Shown here: one piece after another, positions 16,139 to 24,186 of the stretch
How the letters are laid out: each line of letters begins with the position of its first letter
Numbering within the stretch: the first letter of the stretch is position 1
DNA from: Desulfuromonadaceae bacterium UBA6124
GTDB taxonomy: Bacteria; Desulfobacterota; Desulfuromonadia; Desulfuromonadales; Trichloromonadaceae
Direction: 5' to 3'
DNA: 35,793 bases
NCBI GenBank assembly: GCA_002423365.1
Contig: DIVU01000116.1
Location: 1 to 35,793, forward strand
Made by a program: the position numbers and the translations under genes
The notes under the pieces: generated by a model
The model's input: only the letters and a program-made list of their open reading frames with translations
Databases searched by the model: none
What the model was told of the DNA's origin: nothing

Positions 16139-16167
16139 AATATACGAGGCCTGCCTGTCGATGTCAA
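16139..16167 (-). promoter_or_regulatory. Strong sigma-70 promoter for the prenyltransferase operon
   Basis: On the - strand: TTGACA (16167-16162), 17-base spacer, TATATT (16144-16139). Consensus -35, near-consensus -10 and ideal spacing make this one of the best promoter matches in the window. Transcription would start near 16132, giving a leader of about 100 bases. Confidence 0.7.
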
Positions 16168-16229
16168 TTTTCGCCAGAGCGTTAGAGTATACAATTCGTT
16201 TTTTCCAGGGTGTTTTCTGGAGGTTTGAG

Positions 16230-16258
16230 GTCAGGACAGTATTCACTGCTGTCCCGAC
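16230..16258. repeat. Imperfect palindrome (IS-end or REP-like)
   Basis: A stem with a GGACAG/CTGTCC core (16234-16239 and 16249-16254), extended outward by GTC/GAC with one mismatch and inward by a wobble and an A-T pair, leaving a five-base loop TTCAC. It lies directly beside the transposase remnant and the tandem duplication, so I read it as debris of a mobile or REP-like element. Confidence 0.5.
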
Positions 16259-16264
16259 ATTAAC

Positions 16265-16302
16265 TGAGTAGATTCAATTGGCATGAGTAGATTCAATTGG
16301 CA
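16265..16302. repeat. 19-bp perfect tandem duplication
   Basis: Bases 16265-16283 and 16284-16302 are identical 19-base units (TGAGTAGATTCAATTGGCA) placed end to end. The second copy contains the stop codon of the transposase remnant. It may be a slipped-strand duplication or a scar of an insertion or excision at the left edge of the low-G+C island. Confidence 0.85.
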
Positions 16303-16616
16303 ACTGGGGTCTCCCTCCGAAACGCTGGCCGTTTACACCGATCCAGGTCCTTGTTCACATCGACTTGGGTGATTCGCGCCACGCGCCCCCGGAGGCCCAT
16401 GTGGGAGAGCCTGGACCGCATCGCGCGGAGGCAGGTCTCGATGCCGCGCAGGCTCTCCCGATACGTAAGCTTGGCGAAGGCCAAACACAAGAACTGGTCG
16501 AAACATGAGAAGCCCCCCACTTCGGAGTCGCCACTGTAACGGGCCACGCAGGCGCGGAACTCGGCCAGCTGGAGAAAATCCATGACCACCACAATAATCG
16601 TTCGACTGGTATGCAC
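16293..16616 (-). pseudogene. IS4-type transposase, N-terminal remnant
   Basis: The conserved part runs leftward from about 16583: a MDFLQLAEFRACVARYSGD start, then FSCFDQFLCLAFAKLTYRES and GIETCLRAMRSRLSHMG. This matches the N-terminal domain of IS4-family transposases (the FRRCVARY...CWDQFLCMAFAQLTYRESLRDIE pattern as I recall it). A full protein has well over 300 residues with a DDE catalytic core; here the similarity stops after about 80 residues at VDVNKDLDR and the frame ends at 16293. The usual N-terminal residues before MDF are also degraded. The remnant is therefore inactive. It marks past mobile-element activity at the junction between the G+C-rich flank and the island. Confidence 0.8.
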
Positions 16617-16758
16617 GGGCGCTTCCTGGGCTGAACGGAGGTGTCCAGTGTACCTGGGAATTGAAAACGATTTTGCTCATGACGACACTCAACCCAATGC
16701 ATTACAAGCATTTTCGGCAATGGCCTGACGCAACAAGCGAACAGTATTGAAAAATATC

Positions 16759-16786
16759 TTGACTCAATTCAAATATGTGTTAATAA
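16759..16786 (+). promoter_or_regulatory. Candidate promoter of the GntR-family gene
   Basis: TTGACT (16759-16764), 16-base spacer, TAATAA (16781-16786), in a stretch that is strikingly A+T-rich (13 of 60 bases are G or C at 16741-16800). The -10 is weak, and alternatives such as TACATA at 16793 exist. The putative operator lies just downstream. Confidence 0.4.
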
Positions 16787-16801
16787 AAGTTCTACATATT
16801 G

Positions 16802-16819
16802 AAATACAATAATGTATTT
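16802..16819. promoter_or_regulatory. Putative GntR operator palindrome
   Basis: A perfect inverted repeat, AAATACA-4-TGTATTT, centred 30 bases before the regulator's ATG. The TACA/TGTA core and spacing resemble sites bound by FCD-type GntR dimers. Its location between promoter and start codon fits autorepression, possibly relieved by the substrate of the downstream pathway. Confidence 0.55.
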
Positions 16820-16840
16820 AATAAAATAAACGGTGAAAAC

Positions 16841-17548
16841 ATGAGGCGGAGACGCACAGCCATCGACGCCTATACGGCGATTAAAGACATGATCCTCACC
16901 GGGAGGCTCAGGCAGGGCAGCAGGTTGTCGGACCAGGAGTTGGCCCTGGAACTCGGGGTGAGTCGCACTCCGGTCCGCCATGCGTTGGGGAAACTAGAGC
17001 AGGAGGGATTTCTGAGTAATGTCCGGGGCCGAGGGTTCCAAATCCACGACCCGGACGCCAAGGAGGTGGCCGACCTCTACGCGCTGCGCGAAGTGCTTGA
17101 GGCGCACGCAGTCCGTTTGGCAGTTGAGCGGGTAGGACCTGTCGACCTGGTGGAGTTCGCGGAAGTCCTCGCGACCATTGAGCAGCTGCAGGCGGATCCG
17201 GCTAAGCGCGGAGAAGAGATCCGGGTAGGCCTCCGGGTCCACGAGATTCTCGCGCGCGCGAGCGGCGACGCCTTCCTTCACGACACCATGGTCCGCCTCC
17301 TCAATCGGATGCACTTCTTTATCTGGATGGAAACGATCAACGAGGACTCCCGCGCGGCGGCGGCGACGCGCCAGCAGCACAACGCGCTCATGGAGTGCCT
17401 GCGGACGAAGCAGCCGGATCACGCCGAGCAGTTAGTGCGCCAGCACATCCGAGAGGCGAAGCAGGGCATCCTTCGGATCCTTGCTGCCCGGGATGCGTTT
17501 TACCAACCCATGCAGGACGTGCGCACCGCCGCGCCAGCGGGCGTGTAG
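16841..17548 (+). CDS. GntR-family transcriptional regulator, FCD (FadR-like) type
   Basis: 235 residues. An N-terminal winged helix-turn-helix (about 8-70) contains DQELALELGVSRTPVRHALGKLEQEGFL, the classic GntR pattern. The C-terminal helical FCD domain (about 75-215) has ALREVLEAHAVRLA, a central HEILARASGD metal-ligand histidine region, and a late QQHNALMECLR histidine. FCD domains usually bind metal plus a small organic acid. I chose ATG 16841 over the in-frame TTG at 16799, because the latter would run through the palindrome at 16802-16819. The gene leads the island in the same direction as the aminotransferase and lyase genes, so it is likely their local regulator. Confidence 0.92.
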   Translation: MRRRRTAIDAYTAIKDMILTGRLRQGSRLSDQELALELGVSRTPVRHALGKLEQEGFLSNVRGRGFQIHDPDAKEVADLYALREVLEAHAVRLAVERVGPVDLVEFAEVLATIEQLQADPAKRGEEIRVGLRVHEILARASGDAFLHDTMVRLLNRMHFFIWMETINEDSRAAAATRQQHNALMECLRTKQPDHAEQLVRQHIREAKQGILRILAARDAFYQPMQDVRTAAPAGV

Positions 17549-17635
17549 GGCGCTTTATAGTGCGGACCCGCTGCGGCTGTACTCGGCGAACCCTGCGGAG
17601 ACTTCGCGCCTCCGCCGTACCGGAGGGACAACCGT

Positions 17636-18913
17636 ATGGCATCCAAAACAGTGACTGCCCCCCAGCAGCACCTGTCGCCGGTATGGAGCCGAATCTTTGA
17701 CGTACAGGTCGACCGCGGTGAGGGGGCATACCTCTACGACCTCCGAGGGAACCGTTACCTCGATTTCACCAGCGGCATCGGAGTCACCAACACCGGGCAT
17801 GTCCATCCCCGGGTCGTTCGGGCCGTCCAGATGCAGGCCGCCCGGCTGCTCCACGGGCAGGCCAATATTGTCATCCACCGCCCCATGCAGGAATTGGTAA
17901 CGGAATTGCTGGCAGTGGTGCCGGGACCCCTTAGTTCCTTCTTTTTCTCCAATTCGGGGGCGGAGGCCGTTGAGGCGGCGATCAAGCTGGCCCGCCACGC
18001 CACCAAACGACCCAACGTCATTGTCTTCCAGGGGGGGTTCCACGGACGAACCAGCGCCACCATGGCCATGACGACTTCCAAGGCGACTCTGCGCGCTGGC
18101 TACCAACCACTTCCAGCTGGCGTCTTCGTTGCCCCCTTTCCTTACGCCTACCGCTACGGGTGGGATGACGCAAGGACCCTGGCCTTCTGTTTGCGAGAGC
18201 TCGAATTCCTACTCAAGACGCAGACCACTCCCGACGACACTGCGGCAGTTCTCGTTGAGCCAGTGCAGGGAGAGGGAGGCTATATTGTGCCCCCAGTGGG
18301 TTTCCTTCCTGCGTTGCGCGAACTATGTGACCGGTACGGGATGCTATTGATCGCCGACGAAATTCAGTCCGGTTTCGGCCGGACAGGGCAGTGGTTCGCT
18401 GTGGACCACTGGGGGGTGGTGCCGGATATTCTCGTCATGGCAAAGGGGCTGGCATCCGGGCTTCCCCTCTCCGGCCTAGCCGCTCGCCCTGAGCACATGG
18501 CGAAGTGGCGGCCCGGCACCCATGGCGGGACGTATGGAGGGAATATTGTCGCCTGCGCAGCGGCGGTGGCGACGCTTCAGGTACTGCGCGAGGAACAACT
18601 GGTCGAGAACGCGGCGGCGATGGGGCGCCTCCTGCTGGCGCGCCTGCGCGGACTCCAGGAGACACATCCGGAGATCGGGGATGTGCGGGGGCTTGGGCTC
18701 ATGATCGGGACAGAATTTACATCGCCGAAAGGCGACCCGTGGTTCGATCGGGCCCAGGCCGTGACAAGGGCGGCGCTGACACAAGGTTTGCTCCTCCTGA
18801 CCTGCGGGCCGTGGGAAAACACTGTGCGCTGGATCCCACCGCTGATAATTGACGAGACGCACATCGAGGAGGCTATGGAGAAATTTATGCAGGCGCTGCG
18901 GATGGCCGGGTAA
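17636..18913 (+). CDS. Class III pyridoxal-phosphate aminotransferase (GabT / ArgD-like)
   Basis: 425 residues, normal for the class III (omega-amino acid) family. Visible motifs are the substrate-side LDFTSGIGVTNTGH (42-55), the phosphate cup NSGAEAVEAAIKLAR (106-120), FHGRT (135-139), EPVQGEGGY (208-216), the cofactor-ring aspartate in DEIQSGFGRTG (241-251) with D241, and the Schiff-base lysine in MAKGLASG with K270. It transfers an amino group from an omega- or diamino compound to 2-oxoglutarate or pyruvate. The ATG has GGAGGG nine bases upstream. It sits 87 bases after the regulator and before the first lyase; in the proposed pathway it would remove the amino group from the amine released by lyase cleavage. 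The sequence alone does not separate GABA, acetylornithine or diamine specificity. Confidence 0.93.
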   Translation: MASKTVTAPQQHLSPVWSRIFDVQVDRGEGAYLYDLRGNRYLDFTSGIGVTNTGHVHPRVVRAVQMQAARLLHGQANIVIHRPMQELVTELLAVVPGPLSSFFFSNSGAEAVEAAIKLARHATKRPNVIVFQGGFHGRTSATMAMTTSKATLRAGYQPLPAGVFVAPFPYAYRYGWDDARTLAFCLRELEFLLKTQTTPDDTAAVLVEPVQGEGGYIVPPVGFLPALRELCDRYGMLLIADEIQSGFGRTGQWFAVDHWGVVPDILVMAKGLASGLPLSGLAARPEHMAKWRPGTHGGTYGGNIVACAAAVATLQVLREEQLVENAAAMGRLLLARLRGLQETHPEIGDVRGLGLMIGTEFTSPKGDPWFDRAQAVTRAALTQGLLLLTCGPWENTVRWIPPLIIDETHIEEAMEKFMQALRMAG

Positions 18914-19010
18914 GAACCTGCGCTGGACATGGCAGACGGCGGGGAGGCCGTTGGGGGGTTGCATGGCAGGAGGGGCCTTCAGTCGACCCGGCAGGCCAGC
19001 GGATTTTTCA

Positions 19011-19016
19011 TATAAT
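19011..19016 (+). promoter_or_regulatory. Perfect -10 hexamer (TATAAT) before the first lyase
   Basis: TATAAT lies 118 bases before the lyase ATG, in the 220-base gap after the aminotransferase. I see no -35 at 16-18 bases upstream, so an activator or an extended context would be needed. A very similar CATATAAT(G)AGTGC context recurs before the cupin at 21325, which hints at shared regulation. Confidence 0.3.
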
Positions 19017-19133
19017 GAGTGCGGCGGAGATGGCGAGGAGTTTCCGGTACCACACAGGGCGGCATCATTCTGTCGGTAGGGACCCGGTGGGGGATACGGT
19101 CATCTTCAGGGAGACCGCGGAAAGGATCAAGAC

Positions 19134-20636
19134 ATGAGTAGGATTCCGGAACGACATGAGCAGCGCTTAAAGCGAGACCCGAGCTCACTCATCCAGCAGG
19201 CCTATGGCGCCCCGCATATCGCCGCCGACAAAAGCAACTTTCCTCACCACCTTGCCGCAAACCGAGCCCATGTTGTAATGCTGGTCGAACGTGGTATCGT
19301 CCGGCGTGAAGACGGGCGGGCAATCCTCCGCGCCTTGGACGACCTAGAGACGCGCGGGGTCGAATCGGTGGCTCTACGCCCCGAGTTAAATGACCTATTC
19401 ACCTGCATCGAGGTGCAGCTGGTCCGGGAACTGGGCGATGCGGTGGGCGGGCGGCTTCATACCGGTCGATCGCGCAACGATCTGTTCTTAACGCTCGAGC
19501 GTATGACCGATCGTGAGGCGGTCAACCGGGTTGTGGAGGCGCTGCTGCAGCTCCGGCAGACCCTTCTGGCGAAGGCGCTGGAACATGCAGACACAGTGTT
19601 CCCAGGTTATACACACCACTCCCAGCAGGCGCAACCCATCACGCTTGGCCATTTCTTTCTCAGCCACCACGACAGCCTCACCCGGGATGGGGAGCGGCTC
19701 GAGGCGGCCTATGCGCGGATCAATCGCTGTCCGCTGGGCGGGGCGGCGCTCGCCGGGACGGGGTTCCCGCTCGATCGTGAGCGGGTGGCGGAACTCCTGG
19801 GGTTCGATGGCTTGGTCGAGAACACGGCCGATGGCTGCGGGGCCCGAGACTTCCAGCTCGAACTGGGTGCTGCGCTGGCCATCGTTGGCTCGAACCTTGG
19901 GCGCCTCGCCGAGAGCCTGATTCTGTATACCACCAGCGAATTTGGCTACATCGAATTGGCGGACGAGTTTGCCTCCATCTCCAGCATCATGCCGCAGAAA
20001 AAGAACCCGGTGTCGCTGGAGATCGTCGAGGCCTTCGGGGCACGGGCCACGGGCCGCCTGGTAAGCATGCTGGCCATCCTGAAGAGCTGCACATTGGGGA
20101 ACGGCCGCGAGGTCGGTTACTGTGACGGTGAGTTGGCGGCGATCGTGAGCGATATTACTTGGGCGCTCAAAATTACCGAGGGGGTTGTGGCGACCCTGCG
20201 GGTCTTCCCTGACCGTGCCTTGCGCGGATTGGCCGCCGGGCAGTCAACGGCCACAGAACTGGCGGACGTGCTGGTACGACATCATGACCTGTCTTTCCGC
20301 CAGGCCCACAACGTTATGGGTAAGGCGGTGGCCACTGTAGTGGCAGCCCCCGCAGAACAGCAGATCACTGCTGGCCTGGTCAACCGGATAGCCGCGGAGC
20401 TGCTCGGACAGTCGCTGCAGGTTACCGAGGCCGAAGTTGCGGCGGCGCTGGACCCTCGGGCGAACGTGGCGGTCCGGACTACTCGTGGAGGTCCGGCCCC
20501 CAGCGAGGTCCGCCGGATGGCGGCGGATCGGGACGAATGGCTCGGAGCGGCACGGGCTGCCCACGCCCAGCGAACCGGAGCGCTCCGCGACGCCGATCAG
20601 AGGTTACGGATGGCGGCCTCAGCGTTGTGCGAATGA
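19134..20636 (+). CDS. Argininosuccinate-lyase-like C-N lyase (lyase 1)
   Basis: 500 residues of the fumarase/aspartase superfamily. The three conserved regions are HTGRSRND (109-116), GYTHHSQQAQPIT (158-170) and the flexible signature loop SSIMPQKKNP (283-292) holding the catalytic serine. The overall order matches argininosuccinate lyase, which eliminates an amine from an N-succinyl group to give fumarate. Departures from true ArgH are a longer N-terminus, THHSQQAQP instead of THLQ-AQP, and Val instead of Asp or Glu after KKNP. The neighbours are transport and catabolic genes rather than arginine synthesis. I therefore read it as a degradative lyase related to the EDDS-lyase branch. AAAGGA at 19121-19126 is the ribosome site. 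The C-terminal 40 residues are charged and poorly conserved. Superfamily firm, substrate inferred. Confidence 0.88.
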   Translation: MSRIPERHEQRLKRDPSSLIQQAYGAPHIAADKSNFPHHLAANRAHVVMLVERGIVRREDGRAILRALDDLETRGVESVALRPELNDLFTCIEVQLVRELGDAVGGRLHTGRSRNDLFLTLERMTDREAVNRVVEALLQLRQTLLAKALEHADTVFPGYTHHSQQAQPITLGHFFLSHHDSLTRDGERLEAAYARINRCPLGGAALAGTGFPLDRERVAELLGFDGLVENTADGCGARDFQLELGAALAIVGSNLGRLAESLILYTTSEFGYIELADEFASISSIMPQKKNPVSLEIVEAFGARATGRLVSMLAILKSCTLGNGREVGYCDGELAAIVSDITWALKITEGVVATLRVFPDRALRGLAAGQSTATELADVLVRHHDLSFRQAHNVMGKAVATVVAAPAEQQITAGLVNRIAAELLGQSLQVTEAEVAAALDPRANVAVRTTRGGPAPSEVRRMAADRDEWLGAARAAHAQRTGALRDADQRLRMAASALCE

Positions 20637-21418
20637 TTACCTTCGGCCTGCTTGTGCTCTGCGTGGTCATTTCCCAAGCAGCAATGCAAGATGCGGGAAA
20701 ACGCAATGTCTGTGGGTTTACTGGAAGTGAGTCCGTTTGGCGGCAAGAATTCGCGGTACTTGACACGCCGTTAAGCTGTTGATAAGGATACAATTAGCAT
20801 AGTCCCAGCATTGAGCTGCCGATAGGGCGGAACATGATTTTGGGACCGATACAGATCGATAGATCCTGCCATATCACACGGAAGGGTCGGTTCTCCACGG
20901 CCCGTACGCCTATCACAACGCACGAAGAGGCAATTCGTACTCACACCCTAGACAGTCGTCACCGAGACGATGAGATGCGTGGCACTGCACAAGCACCTCG
21001 TCGTCGTAGATCAGTTACGGGGGCATGCCTGGGCCTTGAGTTTCTTCTGACGATACCATCTCTCCTGCATTCCTGTCTTACTTTATGTTTGGCCCGCCCA
21101 CCTGCAGTACTGCAGAGACATGCACGCTTGCATCTCGACAGCCCAGCGCAGGCATTTCGATTGGTTGACCGGCAGGTCCACGGACATTGTGCCGACATTC
21201 GCCGAGTGCTGCCAGTGCCGTCGCATTCCGGTGCCTCTTGAAAGAGCGGAAGCTATAGAGCGAGTAGTGTATTTGGCCTTTTGGGATATGACGCCAGAGA
21301 TCGATTTCGCCGGGCAGCTATCCATATAATAGTGCACCTAGAAAGCAAACGAAAGTCCCAGACGCGCCCTGCACAACGAAACCAATGTGGGCAGGGATTC
21401 CCCAGAAAGGAGCACGGA
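20637..21418 (+). other. 782-base stretch without a recognisable gene
   Basis: Several short open frames exist here on both strands, none with family similarity, ribosome site or neighbour-like composition. Visible signals are TTGACA at 20760-20765 with a good TACAAT at 20789-20794 but 23 bases apart (TAAGGA at 20783 would give 17), an imperfect direct repeat around 20774-20787 and 20815-20827 (AGCTGTTGATAAGG / AGCTGCCGATAGG), a 14-base perfect palindrome at 21102-21115 (CTGCAGTACTGCAG), and TATAAT at 21325-21330 ahead of the cupin. It may be a decayed gene or a long regulatory leader. Confidence 0.4.
21325..21330 (+). promoter_or_regulatory. Perfect -10 hexamer (TATAAT) before the cupin gene
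   Basis: TATAAT lies 89 bases before the cupin GTG, in the context CATATAATAGTGC, which echoes CATATAATGAGTGC at 19009 before lyase 1. No convincing -35 is seen at standard spacing. Confidence 0.3.
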
Positions 21419-21709
21419 GTGCCTACCAATGCGCAGGCCAATCTCCAAATTGAAAATGAGAATATTCGCGTTACCGAATGGCGTTTCGCGCCTGGGGCCG
21501 GGACGGGATGGCATCGACACCAATACGACTATGTTGTAGTACCGATGACCTCAGGAACACTGTTCCTAAAGGAGCCTCAGGGTGATCGCGTCGCGAGTCT
21601 CATCGCCGGTCAGGCCTATACACGGGAGGCGGGCATCGAGCATGAAGTGGTCAATACGGGACCCGGTGAAATCATTTTCGTAGAGATCGAACTTAAGCGC
21701 CCTACATGA
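21419..21709 (+). CDS. Small single-domain cupin
   Basis: A 96-residue protein starting at a GTG with AAAGGAG six bases upstream (21406-21412); the longer open frame upstream has no conserved content. The core contains GAGTGWHRHQYDYVVVPM, a WHxH metal-binding pair with the following aromatic/acidic positions, then GTLFLKEP, and the second cupin motif near EAGIEHEVVNTGP, which supplies a further histidine. Small cupins of this shape can be metal-dependent isomerases, lyases or dioxygenases, or ligand-binding accessory proteins. It lies between lyase 1 and the zinc hydrolase in the same orientation, so it is probably part of the catabolic set. No more exact role can be read. Confidence 0.8.
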   Translation: MPTNAQANLQIENENIRVTEWRFAPGAGTGWHRHQYDYVVVPMTSGTLFLKEPQGDRVASLIAGQAYTREAGIEHEVVNTGPGEIIFVEIELKRPT

Positions 21710-21812
21710 AGGTCAATTCAGGCGTAGCGCAAACACCGTGCAGGATATCACCTAGTGGGCTTAGCTGGACGGTCTTTTCCGGGCAGATATGGTTAAGAGA
21801 AAGGAGACCGCA

Positions 21813-22790
21813 ATGCCATCCGCAATAACCTTCCGCGACGTGACGATCAAGCCGGGAGAGAAGGCGAAGACGTACATGGCTGTGACGCAGACCCCCGGCG
21901 GCCAACCGCTCGGATTTCCTCTCATGGTTGTGAATGGCTCCCAGGATGGACCAATCCTGCTTGTCGACGGGGCAGTGCACGGAGATGAGTACGAAAGCGG
22001 CGAAGCCATTCGTACCATCTGGAGAAAACTGGATCCGAAGACCCTGCGGGGGGCCTTCGTGGGAGTCCCGGTCGTCAATGTTCCGGCGTTTGAAGCAGGT
22101 CGCCGGTCGAGCCCGGTCGATGGGATCAACATGAATCGAATATTCCCAGGGAAGCTGGACGGTTTTCAAACCGAACAGCTCGGGTACTATTTCTTTAATG
22201 AGATTTTGAAGAAATGTGACCTAGTAGTCGATATGCACGGAGGCGGTGTCGCACTAGCCATATCGCCAACGGTGATCTATCGCGAAATCGGTAGCGATGA
22301 ACTTCAAGAAAAAGCGAAGGAACTTGCCTATGCCTCAGGTGTCGACCTTGTATGGAAAGGAGGTGGCAAGTGGGGAGGGGGAATCAACGTTGAGGGGATG
22401 CGGGCCGGGAAGCCAACCATTACGGTTGAACTGGGAGGAGAGGGTCGGTGTCTGAATCAGTACGTCGACGCCCAGCAGAAAGCCATCGAGAACATCATGA
22501 TGCACTACAAGATGATTCCCGGAACACCCGATCTGCCCAAGGAAAGAATCATAGCGCCAGGAAGTTTTGAATTCAGCACGAAGGGTGGTTTGTTCCGGAC
22601 GAAAAAGCAGCTTCGAGACCGCGTCAAGAAGGGTGAGTTGATTGCCACGATATCAGATCTGTTTGGCGAGGTCGTTGAAGAGGTCAAGGCCCCCCATGAC
22701 GGGATCATTGTTTCCCAGCGTACATTCCCGACGATTCATGCCGGCGAGTGGACGGTCTATGTAGGCACCTATAGCGTGGAAAAGGCGTGA
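21813..22790 (+). CDS. Succinylglutamate desuccinylase / aspartoacylase-family zinc hydrolase (M14)
   Basis: 325 residues. The zinc ligands appear as HGDE (H56, E59) and in DMHGG (H142); GRRSSPVDGINMNRIFPG (96-113) supplies substrate-binding Arg/Asn residues; and the general-base glutamate is expected in TVELGGEG (E206 or E210). The C-terminal part is a small beta-barrel with KAPHDGIIVSQRTFPTIHAGEWTV. Family members release acyl groups from N-acylated amino acids such as N-acetylaspartate or N-succinylglutamate. The ATG at 21813 is preferred because AAAGGAG at 21800-21806 lies six bases upstream. Directly before the TRAP genes, it may trim an N-acyl group or a related amide from the imported compound. 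The annotated substrates of the family should not be transferred blindly. Confidence 0.88.
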   Translation: MPSAITFRDVTIKPGEKAKTYMAVTQTPGGQPLGFPLMVVNGSQDGPILLVDGAVHGDEYESGEAIRTIWRKLDPKTLRGAFVGVPVVNVPAFEAGRRSSPVDGINMNRIFPGKLDGFQTEQLGYYFFNEILKKCDLVVDMHGGGVALAISPTVIYREIGSDELQEKAKELAYASGVDLVWKGGGKWGGGINVEGMRAGKPTITVELGGEGRCLNQYVDAQQKAIENIMMHYKMIPGTPDLPKERIIAPGSFEFSTKGGLFRTKKQLRDRVKKGELIATISDLFGEVVEEVKAPHDGIIVSQRTFPTIHAGEWTVYVGTYSVEKA

Positions 22791-22905
22791 ACTCCCATTT
22801 TGCTCTCAACATGCATTGCGTGAGATGACGTTGGCGCCAGGCAAAACCGTGCCGTTTGACGGGAGTTAATGTAATTTAAGCAAGGGCCTGTGAAGGGAGT
22901 ACGTC

Positions 22906-23949
22906 ATGCAAAAAACGCGTGCCGCAGGACACTCAGGTTGGATGGCTGCGTTAATTGGTGCGATTTCGCTGGCTCTTGTCCTCGCTGGGTCCTCGGTCGG
23001 GGCAGGAAGCCAGACTACCTTGCGATTTGCGACGCTGCAGGGACCAGCCAATCCCATGATCATCGAACTAAACAAGGCACTTGCCGATATTACGAAGCAA
23101 ACTGACGGAGAAGTCAAATTCCAGATGCACTATGGGACAGAGGCCGGATATAAGGCCAGAGAGTTCTTGGGGGTGCTAAAACGAGGCTTGCTCGATTCGG
23201 CACTGGTGGCAACAAGCGCGGCGGCTTTTGACTATCCATGGCTTGCGGTTAGCGGTATCCCGTTCCTGAGTCCCGATTTGAAAACCAGAGAAGTGATTAT
23301 GGACGTACTGCGGCCAATGTTCGAAGAATTCTCCCAGCAGCAGGGGGTGGTTCCCCTTGCCTATCCGCTCCATGTCGATTCGTTCCTGGTGATTTATTCC
23401 CGGCAGAAACTTGAAACTCTCGCCGATATCAAGGGGAAGCTGATCCGGGTGTACGATCCGAACTCGATCGCCGTGATCAAGGGGCTGGGGGCAGTGCCGG
23501 TGGATCTGCAGAAAAGCGAAATCTACCTTGCTTTGCAAAAGGGCACGATCGACGGAGCGTATACCGGGACGACCTCGGTCGAAGAGCTGCTCTTCCACGA
23601 GGTCTGCAAATACGAGACGGTCATTACGCCGCTGTTAAATCCGAACATTGTCGGGATCAGCAAGATTGCCTGGGATAAGCTGTCCCAGAAGAACCGTGAT
23701 GCGATGGTCAGCGTGATGAAGAAGTGGGACAAGGAGTATATGGACCACGTCAATTCCGCGGCCTCCGAGAAAGAGGCGTTCCGGTATGCCATCGAGCGAG
23801 GAATGAACATCGTTCAGCCGGGTGAAGATATGAAGAAACTGTTCCCTGTTATCAAGGAGGATACTATCAAAGCGTTCCTTTCCAAGGGTGGATCCCAGGG
23901 CAAGCGCGCACTAGATTCCATCAACGCGATGCTTGCCAAGTCGAAGTGA
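22906..23949 (+). CDS. TRAP transporter periplasmic solute-binding protein (DctP family), second system
   Basis: 347 residues with a signal peptide ending near residue 33 (LALVLAGSSVGAG). The start is preceded by AAGGGAG. The mature part shows the family order: FATLQGPANPM at the first strand, the carboxylate-contact arginine at R181 in GKLIRVYDPNS, then VDLQKSEIYLALQKGTIDGAYTG. The stretch around R181 differs from the common KIRV-P-N pattern of C4-dicarboxylate binders. It should bind an acidic ligand and deliver it to the DctQ and DctM proteins encoded downstream. The 237-base gap after it contains a GC-rich hairpin that may raise its expression relative to the membrane subunits. Confidence 0.93.
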   Translation: MQKTRAAGHSGWMAALIGAISLALVLAGSSVGAGSQTTLRFATLQGPANPMIIELNKALADITKQTDGEVKFQMHYGTEAGYKAREFLGVLKRGLLDSALVATSAAAFDYPWLAVSGIPFLSPDLKTREVIMDVLRPMFEEFSQQQGVVPLAYPLHVDSFLVIYSRQKLETLADIKGKLIRVYDPNSIAVIKGLGAVPVDLQKSEIYLALQKGTIDGAYTGTTSVEELLFHEVCKYETVITPLLNPNIVGISKIAWDKLSQKNRDAMVSVMKKWDKEYMDHVNSAASEKEAFRYAIERGMNIVQPGEDMKKLFPVIKEDTIKAFLSKGGSQGKRALDSINAMLAKSK

Positions 23950-24047
23950 CTATGAACCGGTCTTCACCGACGTACGAACAAAAGTGAGACTAACGGCGAG
24001 GGTCGTGAATGAGGTAGCGTGAATGGTCTGAAGTGCTTACCCCGTGC

Positions 24048-24104
24048 GCCGGGCGGGCCATCTTTGGATGATTGATCGCAAGCCCAGAGGAGGGCCCGCC
24101 CGGC
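24048..24104 (+). promoter_or_regulatory. Perfect 12-bp GC-rich stem-loop between dctP and dctQ
   Basis: Arms GCCGGGCGGGCC (24048-24059) and its exact complement (24093-24104) enclose a 33-base loop, without a following T-run. Such stems between a binding-protein gene and its membrane partners commonly stabilise the upstream mRNA or attenuate read-through. This arm sequence is far more G+C-rich than its surroundings. Confidence 0.5.
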
Positions 24105-24186
24105 ATTTGCATGGTGACGCGTGGAGCGATGCGAACTGGCAAGGGATGCATTCCGCCTGATGTGAGATCGTCGCTGGAGAGAGAGC

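Noticed and set aside
16032..16194. N-terminal extension of the prenyltransferase
   Set aside because: The added residues are not conserved and would begin upstream of the promoter hexamers at 16139-16167.
19134..20636. Calling this gene argH
   Set aside because: The fold is right, but loop residues and the catabolic neighbourhood argue against arginine biosynthesis; a symbol would mislead.
20834..21241. 135-codon open frame in the island's long gap
   Set aside because: No similarity to any family I know, no ribosome site, and Arg/His/Ser-rich composition unlike its neighbours.
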